64,000 nt of DNA from Streptomyces sp. NL15-2K (GTDB taxonomy: Bacteria > Actinomycetota > Actinomycetes > Streptomycetales > Streptomycetaceae). Below are positions 53,984-62,761 of the stretch, piece by piece. The position numbers and the translations under genes were made by a program. Numbering within the stretch: position 1 is the first letter of the stretch; each line of letters begins with the position of its first letter. The notes under the pieces were generated by a model that had not been told where the DNA came from, searched no databases, and saw only the letters and a list, made by a program, of their open reading frames with translations. The DNA is taken from the NCBI RefSeq assembly GCF_030551255.1, contig NZ_CP130630.1:2027501-2091500 (forward strand), written 5' to 3'.

Positions 53984-55113
53984 GCCGCCACCACCGCCGT
54001 CTTCCGGCCGGCGAGCACGTTCGCGTAGTGCCCGATCAGCTGGTCGCCGACGGCCGCCCAGGTGCGTCCCTCGACCGTCGCGCGCGCGGCGGCGCCGTAC
54101 GCGGTGCGCAGGCCGGGGTCGGCGGCCAGGGACCACACCGCGTCCCGTACGGCGTCCGCGTCGCGCGGCGGGACCAGGAAGCCGGTGCGCCCGTGGGCGA
54201 CCAGGTCCAGCGGGCCGCCGACGGCGGGTGCGACGACGGGCACGCCGCTCGCCATGGCCTCCTGCACGGTCTGGCAGAAGGTCTCGAAGGGGCCGGTGTG
54301 CACGAAGACGTCCAGGGAGGCGAAGATCCGGGCGAGTTCGTCGCCGGTGCGGCGGCCCAGGAAGACCGCGCCCGGCAGCGTCTGGTCCAGCCCGGGCCGG
54401 CTCGGCCCGTCGCCGACGACCACGACCCGGACGCCGTCCAGGCCGCATACGCCGGACAGGAGCTCGACCTGCTTCTCCGGGGCGAGCCGGCCGACGTACC
54501 CGACGATCAGCTCGCCGTTCGGGGCGAGTTCGCGGCGCAGCGCCTCGTCCCGGAGGTCGGGCCGGAAGCGCACGGTGTCCACGCCCCGCGGCCAGAGCTT
54601 CACCCGGGGCACACCGTGTGACTCCAGGTCGTGCAGGGCCGCGCTGGAGGGCGCGAGGGTGATGTCGGCGGCCGTGTGGACGGAACGTATGCGCCGCCAG
54701 GCAGCGGCCTCGCCGGCGTGCACGTAGGTGCGGGCGTATCCGGCGAGGTCGGTCTGGTAGACGGCCACGGCGGGGATGCCGAGCCGGGCGGCGGCGGCCA
54801 TGCCGCGGACGCCGAGGATGAAGGGGCTGGCCAGGTGGACGAGGTCGGCGCGGTGCTCGGTGATGGCCGCGGCGACGCGTCGGCTGGGGAGGGCGACGCG
54901 GACCTGGGGGTAGCCCGGGAGGGGTAGGGAGGGGACACGGACGACGGGGCACGGCGCCAAGGCGTCGGGCTGCCCGATACCGGCCGCGGTGGCCGGCGCG
55001 ACGACGAGCGGAGAGTGACCGCGATCTACGAGGTGCCGGGCGGTCTGGAGCGCGCAGTGGGCCACGCCGTTCACATCGGGGGGAAAGGATTCGGTCACGA
55101 TGACGACACGCAT
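53980..55113 (-). CDS. GT4-family glycosyltransferase (first of pair; GDP-mannose-type)
   Basis: 377-residue retaining glycosyltransferase. VTESFPPDVNGVAHCALQTARHL is the N-terminal loop of this group, similar to GDP-mannose-dependent mannosyltransferases, and YVGRLAPEKQVELLSGV, VFVHTGPFETFCQTVQEAMASGVPVVAP carries the EX7E motif. Its product may be a mannosylated lipid or sugar. It is first of a three-gene operon with a second GT4 and an SGNH hydrolase, all with four-base overlaps. The ATG at 55113 is a reasonable start. Confidence 0.88.
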   Translation of the reverse strand: MRVVIVTESFPPDVNGVAHCALQTARHLVDRGHSPLVVAPATAAGIGQPDALAPCPVVRVPSLPLPGYPQVRVALPSRRVAAAITEHRADLVHLASPFILGVRGMAAAARLGIPAVAVYQTDLAGYARTYVHAGEAAAWRRIRSVHTAADITLAPSSAALHDLESHGVPRVKLWPRGVDTVRFRPDLRDEALRRELAPNGELIVGYVGRLAPEKQVELLSGVCGLDGVRVVVVGDGPSRPGLDQTLPGAVFLGRRTGDELARIFASLDVFVHTGPFETFCQTVQEAMASGVPVVAPAVGGPLDLVAHGRTGFLVPPRDADAVRDAVWSLAADPGLRTAYGAAARATVEGRTWAAVGDQLIGHYANVLAGRKTAVVAA

Positions 55114-55314
55114 ACCCGTGTTGTCGCCTTACCGGACGTGGCCGCGTCAACGAGGATCTTTCCGGCGGAGGAACGTCCCGTGAGCGTTCCGCTGCACACC
55201 CGAGCAGGTCAGACCGTGTCCATGCCCGACTGACCCGCGGGTCACCCCGAGTTCACCCAGTGGGCGGACCCGTGCCCGGCGCGTTCGTCCGACGGGCGCT
55301 CCGGAGGCCGGTTT

Positions 55315-56733
55315 TCACATGGCTGCCGCGTCCGGTCCGATCCGGCTGCGTACGGCTGTCTGGACCTCGTCCTCCTCGGCCGGATCGGCGGCGAGCCGGC
55401 GCAGCCGCTCCACGACCCGGGCGTCACCGGTCTCGGCGTGCCGGGCGGCGATCTCGCGGGTGGTCTCCTCGCAGTCCCAGAGGCACTCGACGGCGAACCC
55501 GGTGGCGAAGGAGGGGTCGGTGGCGGCGAGGGCGCGGGCGGCCCGGCCGCGTAGGTGGGAGGAGGCGGTCTCGCGGTAGATGTGCCGGAGTACGGGGGCC
55601 GCGCAGGCGATGCCGAGCCGTCCGGCGCCGTCGACGAGGGTCCACAGGGTCGGCGCGTCGGGGCCCTCGCCCCGTACGGCCTCCCGGAGCGCCGCGAGGA
55701 CGTGGTCGCTGTCCTGCGCTCCGCCCCGGCAGGCGAGCATGCGTCCGGCGGCGGCGCCGAGGGGATCGGGCCGTCGGGCCCAGACGCGCGCCCGGTTGAC
55801 GGCGGCGACACCGCGCATGCGTTCGAAGGCGTCCAAGGCGGCTTCCACGACGACCGCCGAACCGGTGGCCACGGCGACCTCGATGAGGTCGAGGGCATCC
55901 GGATCGTTGCTGTCGGCGAGATAGCGCAAGGCGGTGCAGCGGGCGCCGTCGGAGCCGTCCTTGGCGGCCTGGACGATCTCCGTCCGGTCCTCGGGGCCCG
56001 CGACGGCGCTGAGACAGCGGGCGGCGGGGACATGGAGCGCGGCGCCGCGTTCGATGCCCTGCTGGGCCCATTCGAAGACGGCCTGCACGCTCCATCCCGG
56101 GCGGGGCCCGCTCGGTCGCATCTGCCGTTGCCAGCGGTCGAAACAGCCGGCTTCGTGGGCCGCACGCACGCGCGTGGCGATGGATTCGCGCGGATCCTCC
56201 GCCCACAGCCGCCAGGGCCTCGGTTCGAAGGCGTCGCGCACGACGGCGGCCAGTTCGGCCTCCCCCTCGGCGTCGGTGGAGAAGCGCGCCAGGACGGGCG
56301 CCGCGAGGGCACGCAGCCCGGCGTCGTCGTCACGCAGCGCCAGCTCGTCCAGGGCCCAGGCCCAGTTGGAGCCGTGGGCGGCGTACCGGCGCAGCAGTTC
56401 GAGCGCGTCCCGCCTGCCGTAGGAGGCGAGGTGACCGAGGACGGCGAGGGCCAGCCCGGTGCGTGACTCCTCGGTGTCGAGGGCGTCCTCGACGTCGAAG
56501 AGGTGTGCCTCGATCTCGTCCAGCTCGCCGTTCAGGTCGAGGTAGAGACGGGCGTAGTACAGAGAGCGGTTCTCCACCTGCCAGTCGTGGCGGGGGTCGC
56601 GCAGCACGCAGTGGTTCAGTGCCGCGAGCGCTTCGCCGCGCGGGGCGGTGAGCGCGTGCAGAGTGCCGTCGCCGCGGCCCCGCTGGAGCAGGCCGAGCAG
56701 CGTACCGCTGGGCGCTATGACCGGATCGAACAT
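55315..56733 (-). CDS. HEAT-repeat protein, function unknown
   Basis: 472-residue all-helical protein of tandem HEAT-like repeats (for example GARCTALRYLADSNDPDALDL, SAVVVEAALDAFERMRG, SSHLRGRAARALAATDPSFATG, ETTREIAARHAETGDARVVERLRRLA). Such proteins bind partners or act as adaptors; no catalytic motif is present. Within the window it stands alone. ATG 56733 (MFDPVIAP) is preferred over a GTG at 56748 because GTGAGG lies about 10 bases upstream. The region upstream holds two palindromes. Confidence 0.75.
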   Translation of the reverse strand: MFDPVIAPSGTLLGLLQRGRGDGTLHALTAPRGEALAALNHCVLRDPRHDWQVENRSLYYARLYLDLNGELDEIEAHLFDVEDALDTEESRTGLALAVLGHLASYGRRDALELLRRYAAHGSNWAWALDELALRDDDAGLRALAAPVLARFSTDAEGEAELAAVVRDAFEPRPWRLWAEDPRESIATRVRAAHEAGCFDRWQRQMRPSGPRPGWSVQAVFEWAQQGIERGAALHVPAARCLSAVAGPEDRTEIVQAAKDGSDGARCTALRYLADSNDPDALDLIEVAVATGSAVVVEAALDAFERMRGVAAVNRARVWARRPDPLGAAAGRMLACRGGAQDSDHVLAALREAVRGEGPDAPTLWTLVDGAGRLGIACAAPVLRHIYRETASSHLRGRAARALAATDPSFATGFAVECLWDCEETTREIAARHAETGDARVVERLRRLAADPAEEDEVQTAVRSRIGPDAAAM

Positions 56734-57031
56734 GGGAAACAGCCTCACATCAAGCGTCGACGCAACCGGGGACGTGCATTACCTGGCCGCGTGACAACGC
56801 GTCGGGGCGCCCGCCGTTTCCTGCTTGCTGTAAGCCATCTTCCTCTGCCTCTCGTCGGTGGCCCATGCGGACCGTCACGGCCCGCGCGGTGCGGCATCAC
56901 CTGCCCCGCCATCGCGTCCGTGAATCACGACGTCATGATGACTCGGCAGTTACATCTACCGCGACCGAAATTTCGGCGGCCGGTTACCGCCTCCCCCGTT
57001 TTCTGTGTTTGCCCTGTTCAGGACATGCGTA
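56734..57031. promoter_or_regulatory. Upstream region of the HEAT-repeat gene with two palindromes
   Basis: About 300 bases without a gene. GTCAT-G-ATGAC lies at 56932-56942 and the perfect 12-base palindrome CCGAAATTTCGG at 56965-56976. Together they look like protein-binding sites. They are about 200 bases upstream of the HEAT start and just past the stop of the ankyrin gene. Confidence 0.4.
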
Positions 57032-57424
57032 TCAGGGTGCGCCGAACAATTCGAGCAACGGTGTCTTGCCGAACATCCGAGCCGTGTCGACGGCCGACGG
57101 CGTGCCGGCGGCCGGGTCGGCCCCGCCCTCCAGGAGGGCCTTGATCACTTCTTCCTCACCCTTGAAGACGGCCCCGGCGAGTGGCGTCTGGCCTCGGTCG
57201 TTGACACGGTCGGCCTCGGCGCCCCGGGCGAGCAGGGCACGCACCGCCTCGGCGTGGCCGTGGTAGGCGGCGAGCATCACCAGACAGTCGCCGCGGTCGT
57301 TGGTGAGGTTGGCCGGGACACCCGCGTCGACGTACGCCACGAGCGCCTCCGTCTGTCCCTGCCGGGCCAGATCGAAGATCTTGGTCGCCAGCTCCACGAC
57401 CTCGGGGTCGGGGGCTTCACTCAT
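57032..57424 (-). CDS. Ankyrin-repeat protein
   Basis: 130-residue protein with three or four ankyrin units, clear from VNDRGQTPLAGAVFKGEEEVIKALLEGGAD, LVMLAAYHGHAEAVRALLARGAEAD and similar. It is a cytoplasmic protein-binding module without any enzymatic motif. ATG 57424 is supported by GAGGCGG upstream. The HEAT gene is downstream on the same strand, but the 300-base gap with palindromes suggests separate units. The function is not known. Confidence 0.85.
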   Translation of the reverse strand: MSEAPDPEVVELATKIFDLARQGQTEALVAYVDAGVPANLTNDRGDCLVMLAAYHGHAEAVRALLARGAEADRVNDRGQTPLAGAVFKGEEEVIKALLEGGADPAAGTPSAVDTARMFGKTPLLELFGAP

Positions 57425-57685
57425 GGAGTGGACCGCCTCTCAGTACAACCGTTCAGGTGAATCGCCAGCGTACTGGCTCGCGCCGCACATGACCCGATCT
57501 GCCGGAGGTAAAGATCACCACGGACCCGGTCGGAGGCAAGAGCCCAGTCCGACCCGCCCAGGAGAGCTCCGCCAATCGAGGGAAATAATCCGAATTTCAC
57601 CCAGTTGCACCTTTAATAGTATGGATACATCCTGTGAGCCTGGAAGTACTCATCGTGACTGTCCCCACGAACCAGGAGCACTCAC

Positions 57686-57880
57686 ATGATCCTCTCCATC
57701 TCAGGCGTCGTTCTGCTCGGCATCGTCGTCTTCATCTTCTTCCGCAAGGACGGCCTGAAGGCGTCGCACGCCCTGATCTGCGCCTTGTTCGGCTTCTACC
57801 TGGCCAGTACGGCCATCGCGCCGAGCATCAAGGCCGGCGGCGAGAGCCTGGCGAGCCTCATCGGCGGCATCAAGTTCTGA
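57686..57880 (+). CDS. Small conserved membrane protein (64 residues)
   Basis: Two hydrophobic segments are visible (VVLLGIVVFIFF and ALICALFGFYLAST), with a short basic loop between them (RKDGLK) and a Gly/Ser-rich C-terminus. ATG 57686 has AGGAG upstream (CCAGGAGCACTCAC). It lies 40 bases before the FtsK-like gene and is probably co-transcribed. Similar small proteins precede FtsK-like ATPases in streptomycetes, which is the only clue to function. Confidence 0.75.
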   Translation: MILSISGVVLLGIVVFIFFRKDGLKASHALICALFGFYLASTAIAPSIKAGGESLASLIGGIKF

Positions 57881-57920
57881 CGCCGTTCCTCCCGCCCGTA
57901 CGCACCTTCAGGAGACAGCA

Positions 57921-59669
57921 GTGGCCCGGCGCCCCCTCCCCCGCATCCTGAGCACAGGCAGCGCGCAGATCGCCCGGAGCCGGGAGCTGGCCCGGACGGC
58001 GGCCGACAGCGCCACCGACGTTCTCCAGCCGCTGATCACGATCACCCGCGGTCTGCGCCGACTGGCCTCGGCCGGGCGGCGCAAGTGGGCCGACACCCCC
58101 AAGGACAAGCGCGGGGCGCTGCTGTTCCTGGTGGCCTCGGTGATCCTGATCGTGGCGCTCGTTCCGTACGGCCCGCTGCTCGCCGTCATCACCCTGATGG
58201 CGGCGGCAGCCTGGCAGGGGCGGGACGGCAAGCAGGCGAAACCGGACGGACCGGACGAGTCGCAGGCGCAGCGCCTGCAATCGCTGTACGAGGCGCTGGT
58301 GCCGTACTTCTCGGCCGCCGAGGATCCGGCTCCCCTCTACTCCCACGGCGGGGGGTGGGACAAGGCCTTCCCCGTCCACGAGTTCGACGAGACGGGCCGC
58401 ATCACGCATCTCGTGGTCCGCTACCCGGCGTACTTCACCGACGGCGAGGCCGACTCCCGCACCCGGATCGAGCAGCTGCTGCACTCGAAGTCGGGCCGCG
58501 GCCGCGAGTACCACTTCGCCTGGGACGAGGAGGGCAACGAGCTCACGGTCACCGTGCTGCCGCCGCTGCCCACCGACATCGCCGCCCAGCGCTTCGTCAC
58601 GGCCCCCGGCGAGACGGTCCTCGGCTTCACCGACCCCACCGAGGTCCAGCGCACGCTTCCCCTCACCCACGGCGAGGAACAGCGGGACATGCCGCCGGTC
58701 GTCTGGCGCACGGGCATCCGCTCCACCGAGCCGCACCTCCTGGTCATGGGCCAGGCCGGCAGCGGCACCTCGACCCTGCTGCGCTCCATCGCCCTCCAGG
58801 CCCTGCGGTACGGCGACATCGTGATCGTCGAGGGCGGCGGCACCGGCGAGTACGCGTGCCTGACCGGCCGGGACGGCGTCCTGGCGGTGGAGTGCGGCCT
58901 GGCCGGGGCTCTGGCGAGCCTCGAGTGGGCGGCCACCGAGACGGAGCGCCGGCTCATCGCGGTCAACCAGACCCGGCAGGCGGGTCACCCGCCGCCCGAG
59001 GACACCAAGCGCCCCCTGTGGCTCCTCCTGGACCGCCCGAGCGCCTTCGTCCACCTCGCCGCGGCCGACGGCCGCAAGGATCCCCAGTCCCTGCTCCAGG
59101 TGCCGCTGCGGCACGGCCGCGCGGTGAACGTGACCGTGGTCGTGGCCGAGCAGTTCGACAGCGCGGACGCCCTGAGCGAGGCCGTACGACAGCACACGCG
59201 CGCGCGTGTCGTCCTCGGCCCGGCCACGGCCGGGCAACTGGAAACGGTCCTGGGCGCGCCCCCGCACACCACCCCGATCGCCCAGGTCCCGCCCGGCCGC
59301 GGCTACGCCCGCCTGGGCACGGGGCCGGTCCACCGCCTCCAGGTCCCGGCGACACCCGACCCCTACGACGACGCGACGAGCGAGGCGGACCGGCAGGCGG
59401 TGCTGGCGCTGCTGCCGGAGCGGACGATGCCGGCGGACGGGGAGCAGGTGGAGGCGGGGCCGGTGGAAGCGGGTCTGGTGAAGGCGGATCTGGTGGAAAC
59501 GGGGCCGGTGGAAGCGGGTCTGGTGGAAGCGGGACTGGTGAAGGCGGATCTGGTGGAAACGGGGCCGGTGGAGGCGGGGCTGGTGAAGGCGCAGCCGGTG
59601 GAAATGGAGCCGATGGAGACGCAGCCGGTGCCTTCGGAGGCCGTGGTGGCGGAGAGCGCCTCTCCCTAG
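57921..59669 (+). CDS. FtsK/SpoIIIE-like membrane protein with a degenerate P-loop and a repeat tail
   Basis: 582-residue protein. Two membrane helices lie at about 66-98. An FtsK-like nucleotide-binding domain follows, but its P-loop reads GQAGSGTSTLLRS (about residues 275-287), with Thr where the ATP-binding Lys should be, so it may not hydrolyse ATP. PLWLLLDRPSAFVHL is near the Walker B position. The C-terminus (508-567) is a tandem of five-residue units such as GPVEA, GLVKA and DLVET. It follows a small membrane protein gene after 40 bases. Its role is unknown; DNA translocation is not safely predicted. Confidence 0.7.
   Translation: MARRPLPRILSTGSAQIARSRELARTAADSATDVLQPLITITRGLRRLASAGRRKWADTPKDKRGALLFLVASVILIVALVPYGPLLAVITLMAAAAWQGRDGKQAKPDGPDESQAQRLQSLYEALVPYFSAAEDPAPLYSHGGGWDKAFPVHEFDETGRITHLVVRYPAYFTDGEADSRTRIEQLLHSKSGRGREYHFAWDEEGNELTVTVLPPLPTDIAAQRFVTAPGETVLGFTDPTEVQRTLPLTHGEEQRDMPPVVWRTGIRSTEPHLLVMGQAGSGTSTLLRSIALQALRYGDIVIVEGGGTGEYACLTGRDGVLAVECGLAGALASLEWAATETERRLIAVNQTRQAGHPPPEDTKRPLWLLLDRPSAFVHLAAADGRKDPQSLLQVPLRHGRAVNVTVVVAEQFDSADALSEAVRQHTRARVVLGPATAGQLETVLGAPPHTTPIAQVPPGRGYARLGTGPVHRLQVPATPDPYDDATSEADRQAVLALLPERTMPADGEQVEAGPVEAGLVKADLVETGPVEAGLVEAGLVKADLVETGPVEAGLVKAQPVEMEPMETQPVPSEAVVAESASP
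59442..59621 (+). repeat. 12-unit 15-base repeat inside the FtsK-like gene
   Basis: Twelve in-frame 15-base units encode EQVEA, GPVEA, GLVKA, DLVET, GPVEA, GLVEA, GLVKA, DLVET, GPVEA, GLVKA, QPVEM and EPMET. A 60-base period is superimposed: the 45 bases at 59472-59516 recur at 59532-59576 with two differences. Copy number is probably variable between strains. Confidence 0.85.
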
Positions 59670-59691
59670 GGCCGGCCCGCGGGCGCCGCTT

Positions 59692-61188
59692 TCACGCAAC
59701 GAACGTACGAGGCGTCTCCCCGCCCCCGGACCCGCTCTCCACAAGCCGCACCGCGCCGGCCAACCGAGCAGCCGCTTCCTCCGCCACCGCACCTCCCACG
59801 GTGAACGGCAACCGCACATACCCCTCGAACGCCCCGTCCACCCCGAACCGCGGCCCCGACGGCACCCGCACCCCGACCCGCTCCCCCACCTCCGCAAGCC
59901 GCGAGCCCGAAAGCCCCCCTGCCCGCACCCACAGCGTCAACCCGCCCTTCGGCACCTCGAACTCCCACGTCGGCAGTTCCCGCCGTAGAGCCGCCACCAA
60001 CGCGTCCCGGTTCTCCCGCCCCTGATCGCGCCGCAGCCCCACGGCCTGCTCCCAACCCCCCGTGCTGAACAGCCAGTTCACGGCCAACTGCTCCAGCACC
60101 GGCGTGCCCAGATCCGCGTAGGCCCGCGCCGCGACCAGGCTGCGGATCACATCCGGCGCCGCCCGCACCCACCCGATGCGCAGCCCCGCCCAGAACGCCT
60201 TGCTGGCCGACCCGACCGTGATGACCGTCGACCCGGCCGGATCGAAGGCGCACACGCGCCGCGGCATCTCGAGGTCCTCGTCGAGGTGCAGCTCGCTCAT
60301 CGTCTCGTCGACCACGAGCACGGTCCCCGCCGACCGCGCCGCCTCCACCAGCCGCCGCCGCTGGTCGTCGTCGGCGAGCGCGCCGGTGGGGTTGTGGAAG
60401 TCGGCGACGACGTACGCCATCCGGGGCGCGGCGTCCCGCAGCACCTGCCGCCAGCGGTCCATGTCCCAGCCGGTGAGGCCCTCGGCCATGGCGACGGGCA
60501 CGAGCCGGGCGCCGGCCTCCCGCATCAGCTGGAGGATGTTGGCGTACGAGGGCGACTCGACCGCGATCCGCTCACCCCGCCCCGCGAAGAGATGACAGAT
60601 CGCGTCGATCGCGCCCATCGCGCCCGTCGTCACCATGATCTGCTCGGGCATCGTCGGTATCCCGCGCGCGGTGTAGCGTTCGGCGATCATCGAGCGCAGC
60701 GCGGGCAGGCCGGCCGGATAGTCGCCGTGTGTGTGGGCGTACGGCGGCAGCTCCTCCAGGGCGCCCTGGACCGCTCGGGTCAGCCACGGCTCGGGCGCGG
60801 GGAGCGCCGCGCAGCCCAGGTCGATCATCGAACCGAGGGCCTCGGGCGGCAGGGGTTCGAGACCGCGGGCGGGCAGCGGGTTCCCGGCCGGCACCGCCGT
60901 CCAGCTCCCGGCTCCGCGTCTGGACTCCAGGAACCCCTCGGCGCGCAGTGCCTCGTAGGCGGCGGCGACCGTGGTGCGACTGACGGAGAGGGACAGGGCC
61001 AGTTCGCGTTCGGCGGGCAGCCGGGCGGCCACCGGCACGCGCCCTTCGAGCACCAGCAGCCGGATGCCGTCGGCGAGCGCACGGTAGGCGGGCGGACGGC
61101 GTGTGCCCGGGCCCGCCGGGCGGTCCTGCTGGGAGTTGAGCAGCCGGGCGAGTTGTGCGGCACCCACTGCCGAGGTCCACTGCGCCAT
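59692..61188 (-). CDS. MocR-type regulator: GntR HTH fused to an aminotransferase-like domain
   Basis: 498-residue PLP-dependent transcription factor. The N-terminal GntR HTH (LALSLSVSRTTVAAAYEALRAEGF, about residues 63-86) is followed by an aspartate-aminotransferase-fold domain; Lys330 in VGSASKAFWAGLRIGWVR is the probable PLP-binding residue, with HNPTG (FHNPTGALADD) near 270. It is divergent from a YczE membrane protein gene (98-base spacer), a pairing known from Bacillus YczR/YczE, so it probably controls that neighbour. ATG 61188 is preferred over a longer frame to 61254. Confidence 0.88.
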   Translation of the reverse strand: MAQWTSAVGAAQLARLLNSQQDRPAGPGTRRPPAYRALADGIRLLVLEGRVPVAARLPAERELALSLSVSRTTVAAAYEALRAEGFLESRRGAGSWTAVPAGNPLPARGLEPLPPEALGSMIDLGCAALPAPEPWLTRAVQGALEELPPYAHTHGDYPAGLPALRSMIAERYTARGIPTMPEQIMVTTGAMGAIDAICHLFAGRGERIAVESPSYANILQLMREAGARLVPVAMAEGLTGWDMDRWRQVLRDAAPRMAYVVADFHNPTGALADDDQRRRLVEAARSAGTVLVVDETMSELHLDEDLEMPRRVCAFDPAGSTVITVGSASKAFWAGLRIGWVRAAPDVIRSLVAARAYADLGTPVLEQLAVNWLFSTGGWEQAVGLRRDQGRENRDALVAALRRELPTWEFEVPKGGLTLWVRAGGLSGSRLAEVGERVGVRVPSGPRFGVDGAFEGYVRLPFTVGGAVAEEAAARLAGAVRLVESGSGGGETPRTFVA

Positions 61189-61286
61189 GGAAATCAGTCC
61201 ACCTTCCCCGGATTGGCCATGGATGACGTTTCCACCCAAGCCCCAGGGTGACACGCGTCAGGCCACTACCACCAGGGGGGCATGTC

Positions 61287-61940
61287 TTGTCCACGAAGAG
61301 CCGTCTGGGACGGCGGTTGATCCAGCTGTACGCCGGTCTCGCACTGTACGGAGCCAGCTCCGCCCTCCTCGTCGAGGCGGGCCTCGGCCTGGAACCGTGG
61401 GGCGTACTGCACCAAGGCCTCGCCGAACTGACCGGTCTGACGATCGGCGTCGTGTCGATCGTCGTGGGCGCGGCGGTGCTGCTCCTGTGGATCCCGCTGC
61501 GTCAGCGCCCCGGCCTCGGTACGGTCTCCAACGTCTTCGTGGTCGGTATCGCCATGGACGCCACGCTCGCCGCGGTCCCCGAGACGGGCACGCTCGCCGT
61601 ACGGATTCCTCTTCTTGTCGCCGGCATCCTGCTCAACGGCGTGGCCACCGGCCTCTACATCGCCGCCCGTTTCGGACCGGGCCCCCGGGACGGCCTGATG
61701 ACCGGACTGCACCAGCGCACCGGCCGTTCGATCCGCCTGATGCGGACGGCGGTCGAGGTGGCGGTCGTGGCGACCGGCTTCGCCCTGGGCGGCACCATCG
61801 GGGTCGGCACCCTCCTGTACGCGGTGTCCATCGGACCGCTCGCCCAGATCTTCCTGCGCGTGTTCGCCCTCCCTTCGGCACCCGACGGCAGCGCGGCCGT
61901 TGCCACCGGGCAACCCCGGCGAGCGATACTTCGACCGTGA
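61287..61940 (+). CDS. YczE-family integral membrane protein
   Basis: 217-residue membrane protein with five or six hydrophobic helices and the YczE motifs (LYGASSALLVEAGLGLEPWGVL, GPGPRDGLMTGLHQRTGRSI). Function is unproven; relatives are thought to transport or sense amino-acid derivatives. It is divergent from a MocR regulator, the usual context for this family. TTG 61287 is chosen because a run of G (61275-61280) lies seven bases before it; the upstream open frame has no support. It ends with a GTGA overlap into the GDPD gene. Confidence 0.82.
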   Translation: MSTKSRLGRRLIQLYAGLALYGASSALLVEAGLGLEPWGVLHQGLAELTGLTIGVVSIVVGAAVLLLWIPLRQRPGLGTVSNVFVVGIAMDATLAAVPETGTLAVRIPLLVAGILLNGVATGLYIAARFGPGPRDGLMTGLHQRTGRSIRLMRTAVEVAVVATGFALGGTIGVGTLLYAVSIGPLAQIFLRVFALPSAPDGSAAVATGQPRRAILRP

Positions 61941-62704
61941 GCACGCGGATACGCCACCCCTATCTCGACCATCCCGGCCCGATCCCCTTCGCCCATCGCG
62001 GCGGTACGGCCGAGGGCCTGGAGAACACCGAGCTGCAGTTCCGGCGCGCGGTCGAGGCGGGCTACCGCTACTTGGAGACCGACGTCCACGCCACGGCGGA
62101 CGGCAAGCTCGTCGCCTTCCACGACGCGACCCTGGACCGGGTGACCGACGGGGCGGGCCGGATCGCGGATCTGATGTGGAAGGACGTACGGCACGCGCGC
62201 GTGGCGGGCAAGGAACCGGTTCCCCTCTTGGAAGAGCTCCTGGAGGCCTTCCCGGAGGCCCGCTGGAACATCGACGTCAAGGCGGAGTCGGCGCTGCTGC
62301 CCCTCCTGGAGCTGATCGAGCGCACGAACTCCTGGGACCGGATCTGCGTCGGCTCGTTCGCCGAGGCCCGGGTGGTCCGCGCCCAGCGGCTGGCCGGGCC
62401 GCGCCTGGCGACGTCGTACGGCACCCGTGGTGTGCTCAATCTGCGGCTGCGCTCCTGGGGCCTGCCGGCGGTGGTGCGCCGCTCCGCGGTGGCCGCGCAG
62501 GTGCCCGAGGTCCAGTCCGGCATCCAGGTGGTGGACCACCGTTTCCTCCGCACCGCACACGCGCGCGGGCTGCAGGTCCACGTGTGGACGGTCAACGAGC
62601 CGGAGAGCATGCACCGGCTCCTGGACCTGGGAGTCGATGGCATCATGACCGATCACATCGACACGCTGCGCAAGGTCATGGAGGACCGGGGCGTCTGGGT
62701 CTGA
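61937..62704 (+). CDS. Glycerophosphodiester phosphodiesterase
   Basis: 255-residue TIM-barrel enzyme that hydrolyses glycerophosphodiesters to sn-glycerol 3-phosphate and an alcohol. Conserved parts are PFAHRGGTAEGLENT (catalytic His and the Glu of the metal site), YLETDVHATADGKLVAFHDATLDR (Glu, Asp, and second His), WNIDVK and VHVWTVNEPESM. It has no signal peptide, so the enzyme is cytoplasmic. GTG 61937 overlaps the YczE stop by four bases, implying coupling. The product feeds glycerol-3-phosphate use, with glpF-glpK far upstream but not linked. Confidence 0.92.
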   Translation: MSTRIRHPYLDHPGPIPFAHRGGTAEGLENTELQFRRAVEAGYRYLETDVHATADGKLVAFHDATLDRVTDGAGRIADLMWKDVRHARVAGKEPVPLLEELLEAFPEARWNIDVKAESALLPLLELIERTNSWDRICVGSFAEARVVRAQRLAGPRLATSYGTRGVLNLRLRSWGLPAVVRRSAVAAQVPEVQSGIQVVDHRFLRTAHARGLQVHVWTVNEPESMHRLLDLGVDGIMTDHIDTLRKVMEDRGVWV

Positions 62705-62761
62705 ACCCCCAGGGGCCGGATGCCTTCGCGCGGCACCTCTCACGGGGAAGCGAGGGCACGG

